The position numbers and the translations under genes were made by a program. The notes beneath the pieces are model-generated. The model worked only from the letters and a program-made list of their open reading frames with translations. It made no database searches and was not told where the DNA came from. A DNA stretch of 5,728 nucleotides from Sulfuricella sp. (GTDB lineage: Bacteria > Pseudomonadota > Gammaproteobacteria > Burkholderiales > Sulfuricellaceae), in NCBI GenBank assembly GCA_030691435.1, contig JAUYEK010000138.1, positions 1 through 5,728 of the forward strand, given 5' to 3'. Positions 1 through 5,728 of this stretch are shown here, one piece after another (position 1 is the stretch's first letter; each line of letters opens with the position of its first letter).

Positions 1-780
1 AGCCAGCATGCCTTCGCCGTCTACCCGCTGGCGACCCAGGCGGTCGGCGCGCGCGGCATCGAGGCGCCGGCGAAGGATTTCGGCCATGACCCCGAGGCGT
101 TGCTGGCGGCCATTGCGCGCGCCAGCGATACCGATACCCCCACCCGCATCCTGTTTATCGCCAATCCCAACAACCCTACGGGCACGCTGCTGGATCCCGC
201 GCAGCTGCTCGGATTGATAGTACGCGTGCCGGAGAATGTCCTGGTGGTGCTGGATGAGGCTTACACCGAATATCTGCCCGATGCGATGAAAAGCGACAGC
301 GTCGGCTGGCTGAAACGCTTTCCGAATCTGATCGTCACCCGCACCTTCTCCAAGGCTTACGGCCTGGCCGGCCTGCGCGTGGGCTATGCGCTGGCGAGCA
401 AACCGGTGGCGGACATGATGAACCGGGTGCGGCAGCCGTTCAACGTCAACAGCCTGGCCCAGGCGGCAGCGGTGATGGCGATGCAGGACGATGCCTTTCT
501 TGAGGAATGCCTGGAAATAAATCGCGTCGGTATGGAGCAGTTGACGGAGGGTTTCAAGCGCCTGGGGCTGACTTACATTCCTTCCTATGGCAATTTCGTC
601 GCAGTGCGAGTGGGCGATGCTGCCGCTATCAACCTCAGCCTGCTGGAGCAGGGTGTGATTGTGCGGCCGGTCGCCAATTACGGGTTGCCTGAACACCTGC
701 GCGTCAGCGTCGGGCTGGAAGGCGAAAACCAATTATTTTTGCAGGCCCTGGAACGGGCACTTGAGGAGTTGAAAAAATGA
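1..780 (+). CDS. hisC: HisC-type aminotransferase, 5'-truncated (histidinol-phosphate and/or aromatic aminotransferase)
   Basis: Cytoplasmic PLP-dependent fold-type I aminotransferase of the HisC subfamily. The frame is open from base 1, so the gene enters from the left; 259 residues are visible of the roughly 360 usual for the family, leaving about 100 N-terminal residues missing. In the visible fragment I see NPNNPTG at residues 55-61, DEAY at 85-88 (Asp contacts the PLP pyridine nitrogen) and [10 protein letters not shown] at 117-126, where Lys118 (codon 352-354) is the expected Schiff-base lysine. A C-terminal [11 protein letters not shown] stretch and the following LRVSVG carry the Arg residues that bind phosphate or carboxylate in this family. 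The stop overlaps the aroF start (ATGA). HisC transfers an amino group from glutamate to imidazole-acetol phosphate in histidine synthesis. Placement beside aroF and tyrA, away from other his genes in view, makes an aromatic aminotransferase role (phenylpyruvate, 4-hydroxyphenylpyruvate) an equally good inference. The family call is firm; the substrate is not. Confidence 0.93.
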   Translation, partial: SQHAFAVYPLATQAVGARGIEAPAKDFGHDPEALLAAIARASDTDTPTRILFIANPNNPTGTLLDPAQLLGLIVRVPENVLVVLDEAYTEYLPDAMKSDSVGWLKRFPNLIVTRTFSKAYGLAGLRVGYALASKPVADMMNRVRQPFNVNSLAQAAAVMAMQDDAFLEECLEINRVGMEQLTEGFKRLGLTYIPSYGNFVAVRVGDAAAINLSLLEQGVIVRPVANYGLPEHLRVSVGLEGENQLFLQALERALEELKK

Positions 781-1793
781 TTATCGTAATGAGCAGCGGT
801 GCAACCGAGCAACAGATCGACGGCGTCGTCAATAAAATCAAGGAAGCCGGCCTGGACGCGAACATTTCGCGCGGTACCGAGCGCACCGTGATCGGCGCCA
901 TCGGCGACGAGCGCAAGCTGGAGCAGGAGTATTTCGAAGCCCTGCCGGGCGTCGAACAGGCCATGCATATCGTCAAGCCCTACAAGATCGTCGGGCGGGA
1001 ATGGCACAAAGCCGACAGCATCATCGACATCAAGGGCATTCCGCTCGGCGGCCAGCAAATCCAGATCATCGCCGGGCCGTGTTCGGTGGAAACCGACGAC
1101 CAGATGGAGAAATCCGCCCAGGGCGTGGCCGACGCCGGCTGCCGCATGATGCGCGGCGGCGCCTACAAGCCGCGCACCAGCCCCTACGCCTTCCAGGGGC
1201 ACGGCGCGGAAGGTCTGGCGATGTTTCGCAAGGCCGCTGACCGGCACAACCTGCCCATCGTCACCGAACTGATGGATGTGCGCACCATCGATTCATTTCT
1301 TGAGTACGGCGTGGACGTGATCCAGATAGGCACGCGCAACATGCAGAATTTCGACCTGCTCAAGGAAGTCGGCAAACTTGGCATCCCGGTGATCCTCAAG
1401 CGCGGCATGTCGGCCACCATCTCCGAATGGCTGATGTCGGCGGAATACATCGCCGCCGGCGGCAACCACAACATCATTTTCTGCGAGCGCGGCATCCGCT
1501 CCTTTGAAACTTACTACCGCAACGTGCTCGACGTGACCGCCATTCCGGTACTGAAGAAGGAAACTCACCTGCCGGTGATCGTCGATCCCTCCCACGCTGG
1601 CGGCAAGGCATGGATGGTGCCGGCGCTCTCCCGCGCGGCTATCGCCGCCGGCGCCGACGGACTGCTGGTGGAAATGCACCCCAGCCCGTGCGAAGCCTGG
1701 TGCGACGCCGATCAGGCGCTTACTCCGCAGGAGCTGAAAGACCTGATGGTCAGCCTGGGCGCGATTGCCGGGGCGATCGGACGGACGATCTAG
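777..1793 (+). CDS. aroF: 3-deoxy-7-phosphoheptulonate (DAHP) synthase, type I-beta, with N-terminal ferredoxin-like regulatory domain
   Basis: Condenses phosphoenolpyruvate and erythrose-4-phosphate to DAHP, the committed step of the shikimate pathway. The protein has 338 residues. Residues 1 to about 70 look like the small ferredoxin-like domain of Thermotoga-type enzymes, and residues 90-338 form the TIM-barrel catalytic domain. Visible motifs are IIAGPCSVE (97-105), [16 protein letters not shown] (128-143), [11 protein letters not shown] (185-195), [12 protein letters not shown] (207-218), CERGIRSFE (236-244) and VDPSHAGGK (269-277). The four expected metal ligands are present: Cys102, His273, Glu299 and Asp310. 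The start at ATG 777 overlaps the hisC stop by 4 nt, and GAGGAG at 763-768 lies 8 nt upstream, so it should be translationally coupled. In this family the N-terminal domain mediates feedback inhibition by aromatic amino acids; adjacency to tyrA suggests tyrosine as effector, which is inference. The related KDO8P synthase is less likely because of the N-terminal domain and the motif set. Confidence 0.96.
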   Translation: MIIVMSSGATEQQIDGVVNKIKEAGLDANISRGTERTVIGAIGDERKLEQEYFEALPGVEQAMHIVKPYKIVGREWHKADSIIDIKGIPLGGQQIQIIAGPCSVETDDQMEKSAQGVADAGCRMMRGGAYKPRTSPYAFQGHGAEGLAMFRKAADRHNLPIVTELMDVRTIDSFLEYGVDVIQIGTRNMQNFDLLKEVGKLGIPVILKRGMSATISEWLMSAEYIAAGGNHNIIFCERGIRSFETYYRNVLDVTAIPVLKKETHLPVIVDPSHAGGKAWMVPALSRAAIAAGADGLLVEMHPSPCEAWCDADQALTPQELKDLMVSLGAIAGAIGRTI

Positions 1794-1799
1794 TCTGAC

Positions 1800-2681
1800 G
1801 TGGATTTCCAGCTTAATAAACTTGTCATCTTCGGCGTCGGCCTGATCGGCGGTTCCTTCGCGCTGGCCTTGCGCGAGGCTGGAGTGGTGAGGGAAATCGT
1901 CGGCGTCGGACGCACTGCGGGAAATCTGGCGGAGGCATTGCGTCTCGGGGTGATCGACCGGGCTGCGGTTGATGTGGCCAGCGCGGTGCAAGATGCAGAT
2001 ATGGTATTGCTGGCTATGCCGGTCGGGCAGATGGGTAGCGTCATGCAGGCCATTGCGCCGCATCTGGGGGCGCGGACCGTCGTCACCGATGCCGGTAGCA
2101 CCAAATGCGATGTGGTGGCGCTGGCGCGCCGACATCTGCCGGGCCACCTGGCGCGCTTCGTGCCGGCCCACCCGATCGCCGGCGCTGAAAAAAGCGGGGC
2201 GGCTGCCGCCAGTGCCGAACTGTACCGGCGCCGCAACGTGGTGATCACGCCCCTGCCCGAGATCGATCCTGCGGCGGCGCGCACGGTGCGCGCCCTGTGG
2301 GAGGCGTGCGGGGCGACGGTCAGGGAAATGACGCCGCAGGCTCACGACGAGGTCTTCGCCGCAGTTTCCCATCTGCCGCACCTGCTGGCTTTCGCCCTGG
2401 TCGAGGACATCGCCTCGCGCAGCAACAGCGAGGAGCTGTTCGGCTATGCCGCCAGCGGTTTCCGCGATTTCACCCGGATCGCCGGCAGCTCGCCGGAAAT
2501 GTGGCGCGACATCTGCCTCGCCAACCGCACGGCGCTGCTCAAGGAGCTCGAAGTCTACCAGGCGCAGCTTGACCGCCTGCAGGCCATGCTGGAACAGGCC
2601 GACGGGGCCGCGCTGGAGCAGGTTTTCAACCACGCCAGCGCGGCGCGCAACAAATGGATTGCCGAAAATAATAATAATTGA
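1800..2681 (+). CDS. tyrA: Prephenate/arogenate dehydrogenase (TyrA)
   Basis: Oxidatively decarboxylates prephenate (or arogenate) on the way to tyrosine. The protein has 293 residues, normal for a stand-alone TyrA without chorismate mutase or ACT domain. The N-terminal Rossmann fold shows GVGLIGGS (12-19), and DAGSTK (97-102) and HPIAGAEKSG (124-133) follow. VSHLPHLLAFAL (189-200) and SGFRDFTRIAGSSPEMW (219-235) mark the helical dimerisation/substrate domain; His124 and Arg226 are conserved positions of the family. The stretch after the second beta strand reads GVGRTAG with no acidic residue, which argues against strict NAD specificity. The start is GTG at 1800: an in-frame stop lies 9 nt upstream, no in-frame ATG precedes the nucleotide-binding loop, and the spacing to that loop is typical. 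Only a weak purine run (1779-1785) serves as ribosome binding site, so coupling to aroF is likely. The C-terminus ends in four Asn from an (AAT)4 run just before TGA. Confidence 0.95.
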   Translation: MDFQLNKLVIFGVGLIGGSFALALREAGVVREIVGVGRTAGNLAEALRLGVIDRAAVDVASAVQDADMVLLAMPVGQMGSVMQAIAPHLGARTVVTDAGSTKCDVVALARRHLPGHLARFVPAHPIAGAEKSGAAAASAELYRRRNVVITPLPEIDPAAARTVRALWEACGATVREMTPQAHDEVFAAVSHLPHLLAFALVEDIASRSNSEELFGYAASGFRDFTRIAGSSPEMWRDICLANRTALLKELEVYQAQLDRLQAMLEQADGAALEQVFNHASAARNKWIAENNNN

Positions 2682-2693
2682 CCGTCGGCGGAC

Positions 2694-2724
2694 GTAGGAT
2701 GGGTGGAGCGTAGCGATACCCATC
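2694..2724 (+). repeat. REP unit, left arm
   Basis: Single REP-like unit in + orientation: GTAG, then a 7-bp stem GATGGGT/ACCCATC closing a 13-nt loop. It starts 13 nt after the tyrA TGA. It can pair either with itself (short hairpin) or with the right arm (long hairpin). The REP assignment is by architecture; I have not compared it with other copies. Confidence 0.65.
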
Positions 2725-2736
2725 GCCAACCATAAT

Positions 2737-2767
2737 GATGGGTATCGCTACGCTCCACCCATCCTAC
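2737..2767 (-). repeat. REP unit, right arm (inverted)
   Basis: Exact reverse complement of the unit at 2694-2724, so its GTAG lies at 2764-2767 on the minus strand. It ends 18 nt before the aroA ATG. The absence of any mismatch between the arms suggests recent insertion or ongoing correction between arms (inference). Confidence 0.65.
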
Positions 2768-2785
2768 CTTTCCTGATTATTGCCC

Positions 2786-4084
2786 ATGGACCATCTCGAT
2801 CTTTCTCCCATTCCCCGCGCCAGCGGCACCGTTCTGCTGCCCGGATCGAAAAGCATTTCCAACCGCACCCTGCTGCTGGCGGCGCTGGCCGAGGGCGTCA
2901 CCGAGGTCAAGGCCCTGCTTGCCTCCGATGACACCCGGCATATGCTGGCTGCGCTGAAGCAACTGGGCGTCAACTGGACACAGCACGGCGATAGCCATGA
3001 TTACCGGGTGGAGGGCGTGGGCGGCGAGTTTCCGGTGAAGCGGGCCGACCTTTTCCTGGGCAACGCCGGCACTGCCTTTCGCCCGCTTACCGCCGCTCTG
3101 GCGCTGTCTCGCGGCGAATACCGGTTGAGCGGCGTGCCACGCATGCACGAGCGGCCGATCGGTGATCTGGTCGATGCGTTGCGCCAACTTGGTGCGGATA
3201 TCGCCTATCTGGGCAACGAAGGCTACCCGCCGCTTGCCGTCAAGCCAGCAGCGATCCGCGCGTCTGGCCGGGTCCGGGTGCGCGGCAACGTTTCCAGCCA
3301 GTTCCTCACGGCGCTGCTGATGGCCGCCCCGCTGGCGCGGCAGGACGTGATCATCGAGGTGGTCGGCGAGCTGATCTCCAAACCGTATATCGAGATCACC
3401 CTGAACCTGATGAGCCGATTCGGTGTCGAGGTCGAGCGTCAAGGCTGGCAGGCGTTCACCATCCGTGCCGGACAGACGTATCGCAGCCCCGGCGTGATCC
3501 ATGTCGAGGGCGATGCTTCGAGCGCTTCCTATTTTCTGGCTGCGGGCGCCATCGGCCAGGGGCCGGTGCGGGTCGAAGGCGTGGGCAAAGCCAGCATCCA
3601 GGGCGACGTGCGCTTCGCCGAGGCGCTGGCGCAGATGGGCGCCGAAGTTTCTATGGGCGACAACTGGATCGAGGCGCGCGCTCCGCAAAGCGGGAAACTC
3701 AAGGCTATTGATCTCGACTGCAACCATATTCCCGACGCAGCCATGACCCTGGCGATAGCGGCCCTGTTCGCCGACGGCACCACCACCCTGCGCAACATCG
3801 CCAGCTGGCGGGTCAAGGAAACCGACCGCATCGCCGCGATGGCAACCGAACTGCGCAAGGTCGGTGCAACCGTGGAAGAAGGCGCGGATTTTATTCGCAT
3901 AACGCCGCCTGCCAAGCTGATTCCCAATGTCGCCATTGACACCTATGATGACCACCGCATGGCGATGTGCTTTTCCCTGGCGGCGCTGGGCGATGTGCCG
4001 TTGCGCATCAACGACCCCGAATGTGTCGCCAAGACTTTTCCCGACTATTTCGAGCGCCTGAGCTCAATAACGAAAACGGACTGA
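2786..4084 (+). CDS. aroA: 3-phosphoshikimate 1-carboxyvinyltransferase (EPSP synthase), class I type
   Basis: Transfers the enolpyruvyl group of PEP to shikimate-3-phosphate, the sixth shikimate-pathway step. The protein has 432 residues, a normal length, with two inverse alpha/beta domains. Motifs seen: [10 protein letters not shown] (18-27; Lys22, Ser23 and Arg27 bind substrates), [11 protein letters not shown] (91-101), RPIGDLV (123-129), [14 protein letters not shown] (170-183), [16 protein letters not shown] (241-256), IPDAAMTLA (315-323; Asp317 as proton acceptor), [11 protein letters not shown] (342-352; Glu345, Arg348), YDDHRMAM (387-394; Arg391) and [11 protein letters not shown] (412-422; Lys416). 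Gly95 and Pro100, the positions that vary in glyphosate-insensitive enzymes, carry the ordinary residues, so a glyphosate-sensitive class I enzyme is expected. ATG 2786 is preferred; an in-frame TTG at 2780 would add only two residues. No purine-rich ribosome binding site is visible upstream, where the sequence is pyrimidine-rich and follows directly on the REP doublet. Confidence 0.97.
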   Translation: MDHLDLSPIPRASGTVLLPGSKSISNRTLLLAALAEGVTEVKALLASDDTRHMLAALKQLGVNWTQHGDSHDYRVEGVGGEFPVKRADLFLGNAGTAFRPLTAALALSRGEYRLSGVPRMHERPIGDLVDALRQLGADIAYLGNEGYPPLAVKPAAIRASGRVRVRGNVSSQFLTALLMAAPLARQDVIIEVVGELISKPYIEITLNLMSRFGVEVERQGWQAFTIRAGQTYRSPGVIHVEGDASSASYFLAAGAIGQGPVRVEGVGKASIQGDVRFAEALAQMGAEVSMGDNWIEARAPQSGKLKAIDLDCNHIPDAAMTLAIAALFADGTTTLRNIASWRVKETDRIAAMATELRKVGATVEEGADFIRITPPAKLIPNVAIDTYDDHRMAMCFSLAALGDVPLRINDPECVAKTFPDYFERLSSITKTD

Positions 4085-4090
4085 AGAAAG

Positions 4091-4792
4091 ATGATGACCC
4101 ACTCCTCACCCCTGACTCCTCACCCCTCACCCGAGATCCCGGTTATCGCCATCGACGGCCCCTCCGCATCCGGCAAAGGCACGGTGGCACAACTCGTCGC
4201 CCAGGCGCTGGGCTTCCACTATCTCGACAGCGGCGCCTTGTACCGGTTGCTGGCCCTGGCGGCAGGGCGGCACGGCGTGGCGTTCGACGACGAGGAGGAA
4301 TTGGCGCGCTTGGCGGAAGGGCTGGTCATTCGCTTCGAGGGCAGCGAGGTGTGGCTGGATGGCGAGCCGGTGGGAGATGCGATTCGCACCGAAGAGTGCG
4401 GCAACGGCGCCTCGCGTATCGCCGCTTACCCCCGTGTGCGCGCGGCGCTGCTTGATCTGCAGCGCGCCTTCCACAAGGCTCCGGGGCTGGTTGCGGACGG
4501 TCGCGACATGGGTTCGGTGGTGTTTCCCGGTGCGATGCTCAAAATATTTCTGACCGCCAGCGCTGAGGTGCGCGCCGATCGCCGGCATAAACAGTTGATG
4601 GAAAAAGGAATGCATGCTAATATCAACCAGATTTTGCATGACATAAGGCAACGTGATGAGCGCGACAGCGCGCGGAGCGTGGCCCCATTGCAAAAATGTG
4701 CGGATGCCAGTCTGCTGGATACCAGTTCCATGACCATTGTTGAAGCGGTGGACGAGGTGCTGGCGTGGTTCAAGCAGGTTCGTGTCCGATAG
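4091..4792 (+). CDS. cmk: Cytidylate kinase (CMP/dCMP kinase)
   Basis: Phosphorylates CMP and dCMP with ATP, in pyrimidine nucleotide recycling. With 233 residues it is slightly longer than usual because about ten extra residues precede the core. P-loop GPSASGKGT is at 23-31, YLDSGALYR at 44-52 (start of the NMP-binding region), [13 protein letters not shown] at 136-148, RADRRHKQL near 161-169, and the lid-like [12 protein letters not shown] at 184-195, followed by [16 protein letters not shown]. The gap after aroA is 6 nt. Two adjacent ATGs (4091, 4094) follow the weak purine stretch GAAGAAAG; I list the first, but the second has better spacing to it. Residues 5-14 are a Ser/Pro-rich stretch encoded by a 7-bp tandem repeat (4105-4132), not part of the conserved enzyme. 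The core would normally begin close to [10 protein letters not shown] (from residue 16), so the start seems extended. No in-frame ATG lies between the repeat and the P-loop. Confidence 0.96.
   Translation: MMTHSSPLTPHPSPEIPVIAIDGPSASGKGTVAQLVAQALGFHYLDSGALYRLLALAAGRHGVAFDDEEELARLAEGLVIRFEGSEVWLDGEPVGDAIRTEECGNGASRIAAYPRVRAALLDLQRAFHKAPGLVADGRDMGSVVFPGAMLKIFLTASAEVRADRRHKQLMEKGMHANINQILHDIRQRDERDSARSVAPLQKCADASLLDTSSMTIVEAVDEVLAWFKQVRVR
4105..4132 (+). repeat. Heptanucleotide tandem repeat inside the 5' end of cmk
   Basis: Four contiguous 7-bp units: CTCACCC, CTGACTC, CTCACCC, CTCACCC. The same tract can be read as a 13-nt direct repeat (4101-4113 and 4115-4127). It lies between the cmk start codon and its P-loop and encodes a Ser/Pro/Thr/His-rich segment. 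Seven is not a multiple of three, so gain or loss of a single unit would shift the cmk frame, whereas a change of three units would preserve it. Short heptamer repeats are known elsewhere, for example the STRR repeats of cyanobacteria; I do not claim that this one belongs to a named family. Confidence 0.75.
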
Positions 4793-4954
4793 GTGCCTCG
4801 AGCTCCAACAGTTTTGTCGGTTGGCTGAAACATTTTTTCGCTATTGCGGTATGTTTCCCTTTTTCAGACTGTTTGAAACTTCTGGCGGGTGATAACTAAC
4901 CCCGTTGCTTTTGCCATCCGGGCAACAGCCGGGCTTTTTCAGGTTTTTTAAACA
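4793..4954 (+). promoter_or_regulatory. rpsA leader / cmk-rpsA intergenic region with several short inverted repeats
   Basis: This 162-nt gap is clearly richer in A and T than its neighbours and holds no gene that I can see. Small inverted repeats are CCAAC/GTTGG (4805-4809 with 4820-4824), CAGA/TCTG (4865-4868 with 4881-4884) around GTTTGAAAC, and TTGCC/GGCAA (4911-4915 with 4921-4925). The last competes with GTTGC/GCAAC (4904-4908 with 4922-4926) and with CCGG/CCGG (4918-4921 with 4929-4932). T-runs follow at 4833-4838, 4935-4939 and 4944-4949. No convincing -35/-10 pair was found: TTGAAA at 4873 and GATAAC at 4891 are only 12 nt apart. The only Shine-Dalgarno-like sequence is a weak AGG at 4941-4943. 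In E. coli the rpsA leader is structured, SD-poor and autoregulated by S1; a similar arrangement here is inference. Confidence 0.45.
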
Positions 4955-5728
4955 ATGACTACTGCTTCCCCTTCTGTTTCCCCATCCATTGAAAGTTTCG
5001 CCTCTCTGTTCGAAGAGAGCTTGTCCCACCAGGAAATGCGCGCCGGCGAGGTCATCACCGCCGAGGTCGTGCGTGTCGATAACGACAGCGTGGTGGTCAA
5101 TGCCGGCCTGAAATCCGAAAGCGTCATCGACGCCAACGAATTCAGGAACGACAAGGGTGAAATCGAAGTGAAGCCGGGCGATTTCGTCAAGGTTGCGATC
5201 GAAATGCTGGAAGACGGCTACGGTTCGACCAAGCTGTCGCGCGAGAAGGCCAAGCGTGTCGCCGCATGGCTGGATCTGGAAGCTGCCATGGAAGAGGGTA
5301 CGCTGGTCAGTGGTATGGTCAATGGCAAAGTCAAGGGCGGCCTGACCGTGATGGTCAATGGCATTCGCGCCTTCCTGCCGGGTTCGTTGGTGGATATTCG
5401 TCCGGTCAAGGACACTACCCCCTACGAAAACAAGGAAATGGAATTCAAGGTTATCAAGCTGGACCGAAAGCGCAACAACGTTGTGGTTTCGCGCAAGGCT
5501 GTGCTGGAGCAGAGCCTGGGCGCCGAGCGTCAGGCACTGCTGGGCAACCTGAAAGAAGGCATGGTCGTCAAGGGTATCGTCAAGAACATCACCGACTACG
5601 GCGCGTTCGTGGATCTGGGCGGCGTCGATGGCCTGCTGCACATCACCGATCTGGCCTGGCGCCGCGTCAAGCATCCTTCCGAAGTGTTGGCTGTGGGTGA
5701 TGAAGTTGAAGCCGTGGTGCTCAAGTTC
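4955..5728 (+). CDS. rpsA: 30S ribosomal protein S1, N-terminal part (3'-truncated by window end)
   Basis: Ribosomal protein S1 binds mRNA on the 30S subunit and helps initiation on structured or SD-poor messages. The frame is open from ATG 4955 to the last base: 258 residues, a little under half of the roughly 560 expected, so the distal repeats are missing. The visible part holds an acidic ribosome-anchoring start ([13 protein letters not shown], 11-23), a first S1 domain about 30-100 ([24 protein letters not shown]), a second about 113-182 (containing [16 protein letters not shown], 136-151) and most of a third from about 200 ([19 protein letters not shown], 205-223, then [11 protein letters not shown], 225-235). 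The third is the canonical OB-fold form, while the first two are the divergent ones, as in other S1 proteins. The start is the first in-frame ATG, 11 nt after a weak AGG. It lies downstream of cmk, as in many proteobacteria. Confidence 0.96.
   Translation, partial: MTTASPSVSPSIESFASLFEESLSHQEMRAGEVITAEVVRVDNDSVVVNAGLKSESVIDANEFRNDKGEIEVKPGDFVKVAIEMLEDGYGSTKLSREKAKRVAAWLDLEAAMEEGTLVSGMVNGKVKGGLTVMVNGIRAFLPGSLVDIRPVKDTTPYENKEMEFKVIKLDRKRNNVVVSRKAVLEQSLGAERQALLGNLKEGMVVKGIVKNITDYGAFVDLGGVDGLLHITDLAWRRVKHPSEVLAVGDEVEAVVLKF

Larger units (their letters stand above)
2694..2767. repeat. REP doublet (REPIN/BIME-like): perfect 31-bp inverted repeat with 12-nt loop
   Basis: Left arm 2694-2724 and right arm 2737-2767 are exact reverse complements over all 31 bases; the loop is GCCAACCATAAT (2725-2736). 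Each arm is itself built like a REP unit: a 5' GTAG tetranucleotide (2694-2697) followed by a short palindrome, GATGGGT (2698-2704) pairing with ACCCATC (2718-2724) around 13 nt that contain AGCGTAGCG. E. coli REPs have the same plan of GTAG plus palindrome, and such doublets are mobilised by the single-strand Y1 transposase RAYT. No transposase is in the window, so this would be a non-autonomous copy acting in trans. It occupies most of the tyrA-aroA gap. In RNA the whole element could fold into a very stable 31-bp hairpin, able to block 3'-5' exonucleases and protect upstream mRNA. No U-run follows, so it is not a good intrinsic terminator. Confidence 0.85.

Noticed and set aside
100..102. 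TTG as start of the aminotransferase gene
   Set aside because: The frame is open to base 1 and the upstream codons continue HisC-like sequence (SQHAFAVYP...), so the gene begins outside the window.
1293..2729. Long antisense open frame (478 codons) across aroF and tyrA
   Set aside because: High-GC shadow of two well-supported genes; its translation shows no recognisable domain, and it crosses gene boundaries including the REP arm.
2694..2767. Rho-independent terminator between tyrA and aroA
   Set aside because: The stem is far longer than usual and no T-run follows in either direction; the GTAG-plus-palindrome layout fits a REP doublet better.
2780..2785. TTG start for aroA giving a two-residue longer protein
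   Set aside because: ATG 2786 is a stronger start codon and gives the usual N-terminal length before LPGSKS; neither has a visible ribosome binding site.
2777..3955. Antisense open frame of 392 codons opposite aroA
   Set aside because: Mirror frame of a clear EPSP synthase gene, with His/Arg/Gln-rich composition typical of GC-rich shadows.
4105..4132. CRISPR-like or larger satellite array
   Set aside because: Four 7-bp units without spacers; it is a simple short tandem repeat inside a gene.
4873..4896. Sigma-70 promoter for rpsA (TTGAAA ... GATAAC)
   Set aside because: The spacer is only 12 nt and the -10 match is partial; other pairings in the gap are no better.
4841..5674. Antisense open frame of 277 codons opposite rpsA and its leader
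   Set aside because: The opposite strand encodes unmistakable S1 domains; the antisense product resembles no family I know.

Overview
The window is a compact, single-strand (+) gene block with high GC and the gene order hisC-aroF-tyrA-aroA-cmk-rpsA. This aromatic amino acid / cytidylate kinase / ribosomal S1 super-operon is typical of Betaproteobacteria; related versions occur in other proteobacteria. The protein sequences look betaproteobacterial, probably Nitrosomonadales-like. That placement rests on recollection of family sequences and gene order, not on a search.

Layout: 1-780 is the 3' part of a HisC-type aminotransferase whose 5' end lies outside the window. 777-1793 is a type I-beta DAHP synthase that overlaps hisC by an ATGA junction. 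1800-2681 is prephenate dehydrogenase, starting at GTG 6 nt after and in the same frame as aroF. 2694-2767 is a perfect 31-bp inverted repeat with a 12-nt loop, which I interpret as a REP doublet (REPIN/BIME-like element). 2786-4084 is EPSP synthase. 4091-4792 is cytidylate kinase, whose 5' end carries a heptanucleotide tandem repeat (4105-4132). 4793-4954 is the only sizeable non-coding gap and forms the leader of rpsA. 4955-5728 is the 5' part of rpsA, which runs off the end.

The genes work together as follows. AroF makes the first shikimate-pathway intermediate and AroA the penultimate one before chorismate. TyrA converts prephenate towards tyrosine. The HisC-type enzyme can supply a transamination step, either histidinol-phosphate or, as this context suggests, an aromatic keto acid. 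Cmk and S1 are housekeeping functions that commonly share this transcript. Tight spacing (4-nt overlap, 6 nt, 6 nt) suggests one transcription unit, interrupted by the REP doublet before aroA and by the AT-richer leader before rpsA.

I do not see a wholly new system. The parts worth a second look are the REP doublet just upstream of an aroA start that lacks a visible Shine-Dalgarno, the 7-bp repeat inside the cmk reading frame, the single in-frame stop separating aroF and tyrA, and the structured, SD-poor rpsA leader.
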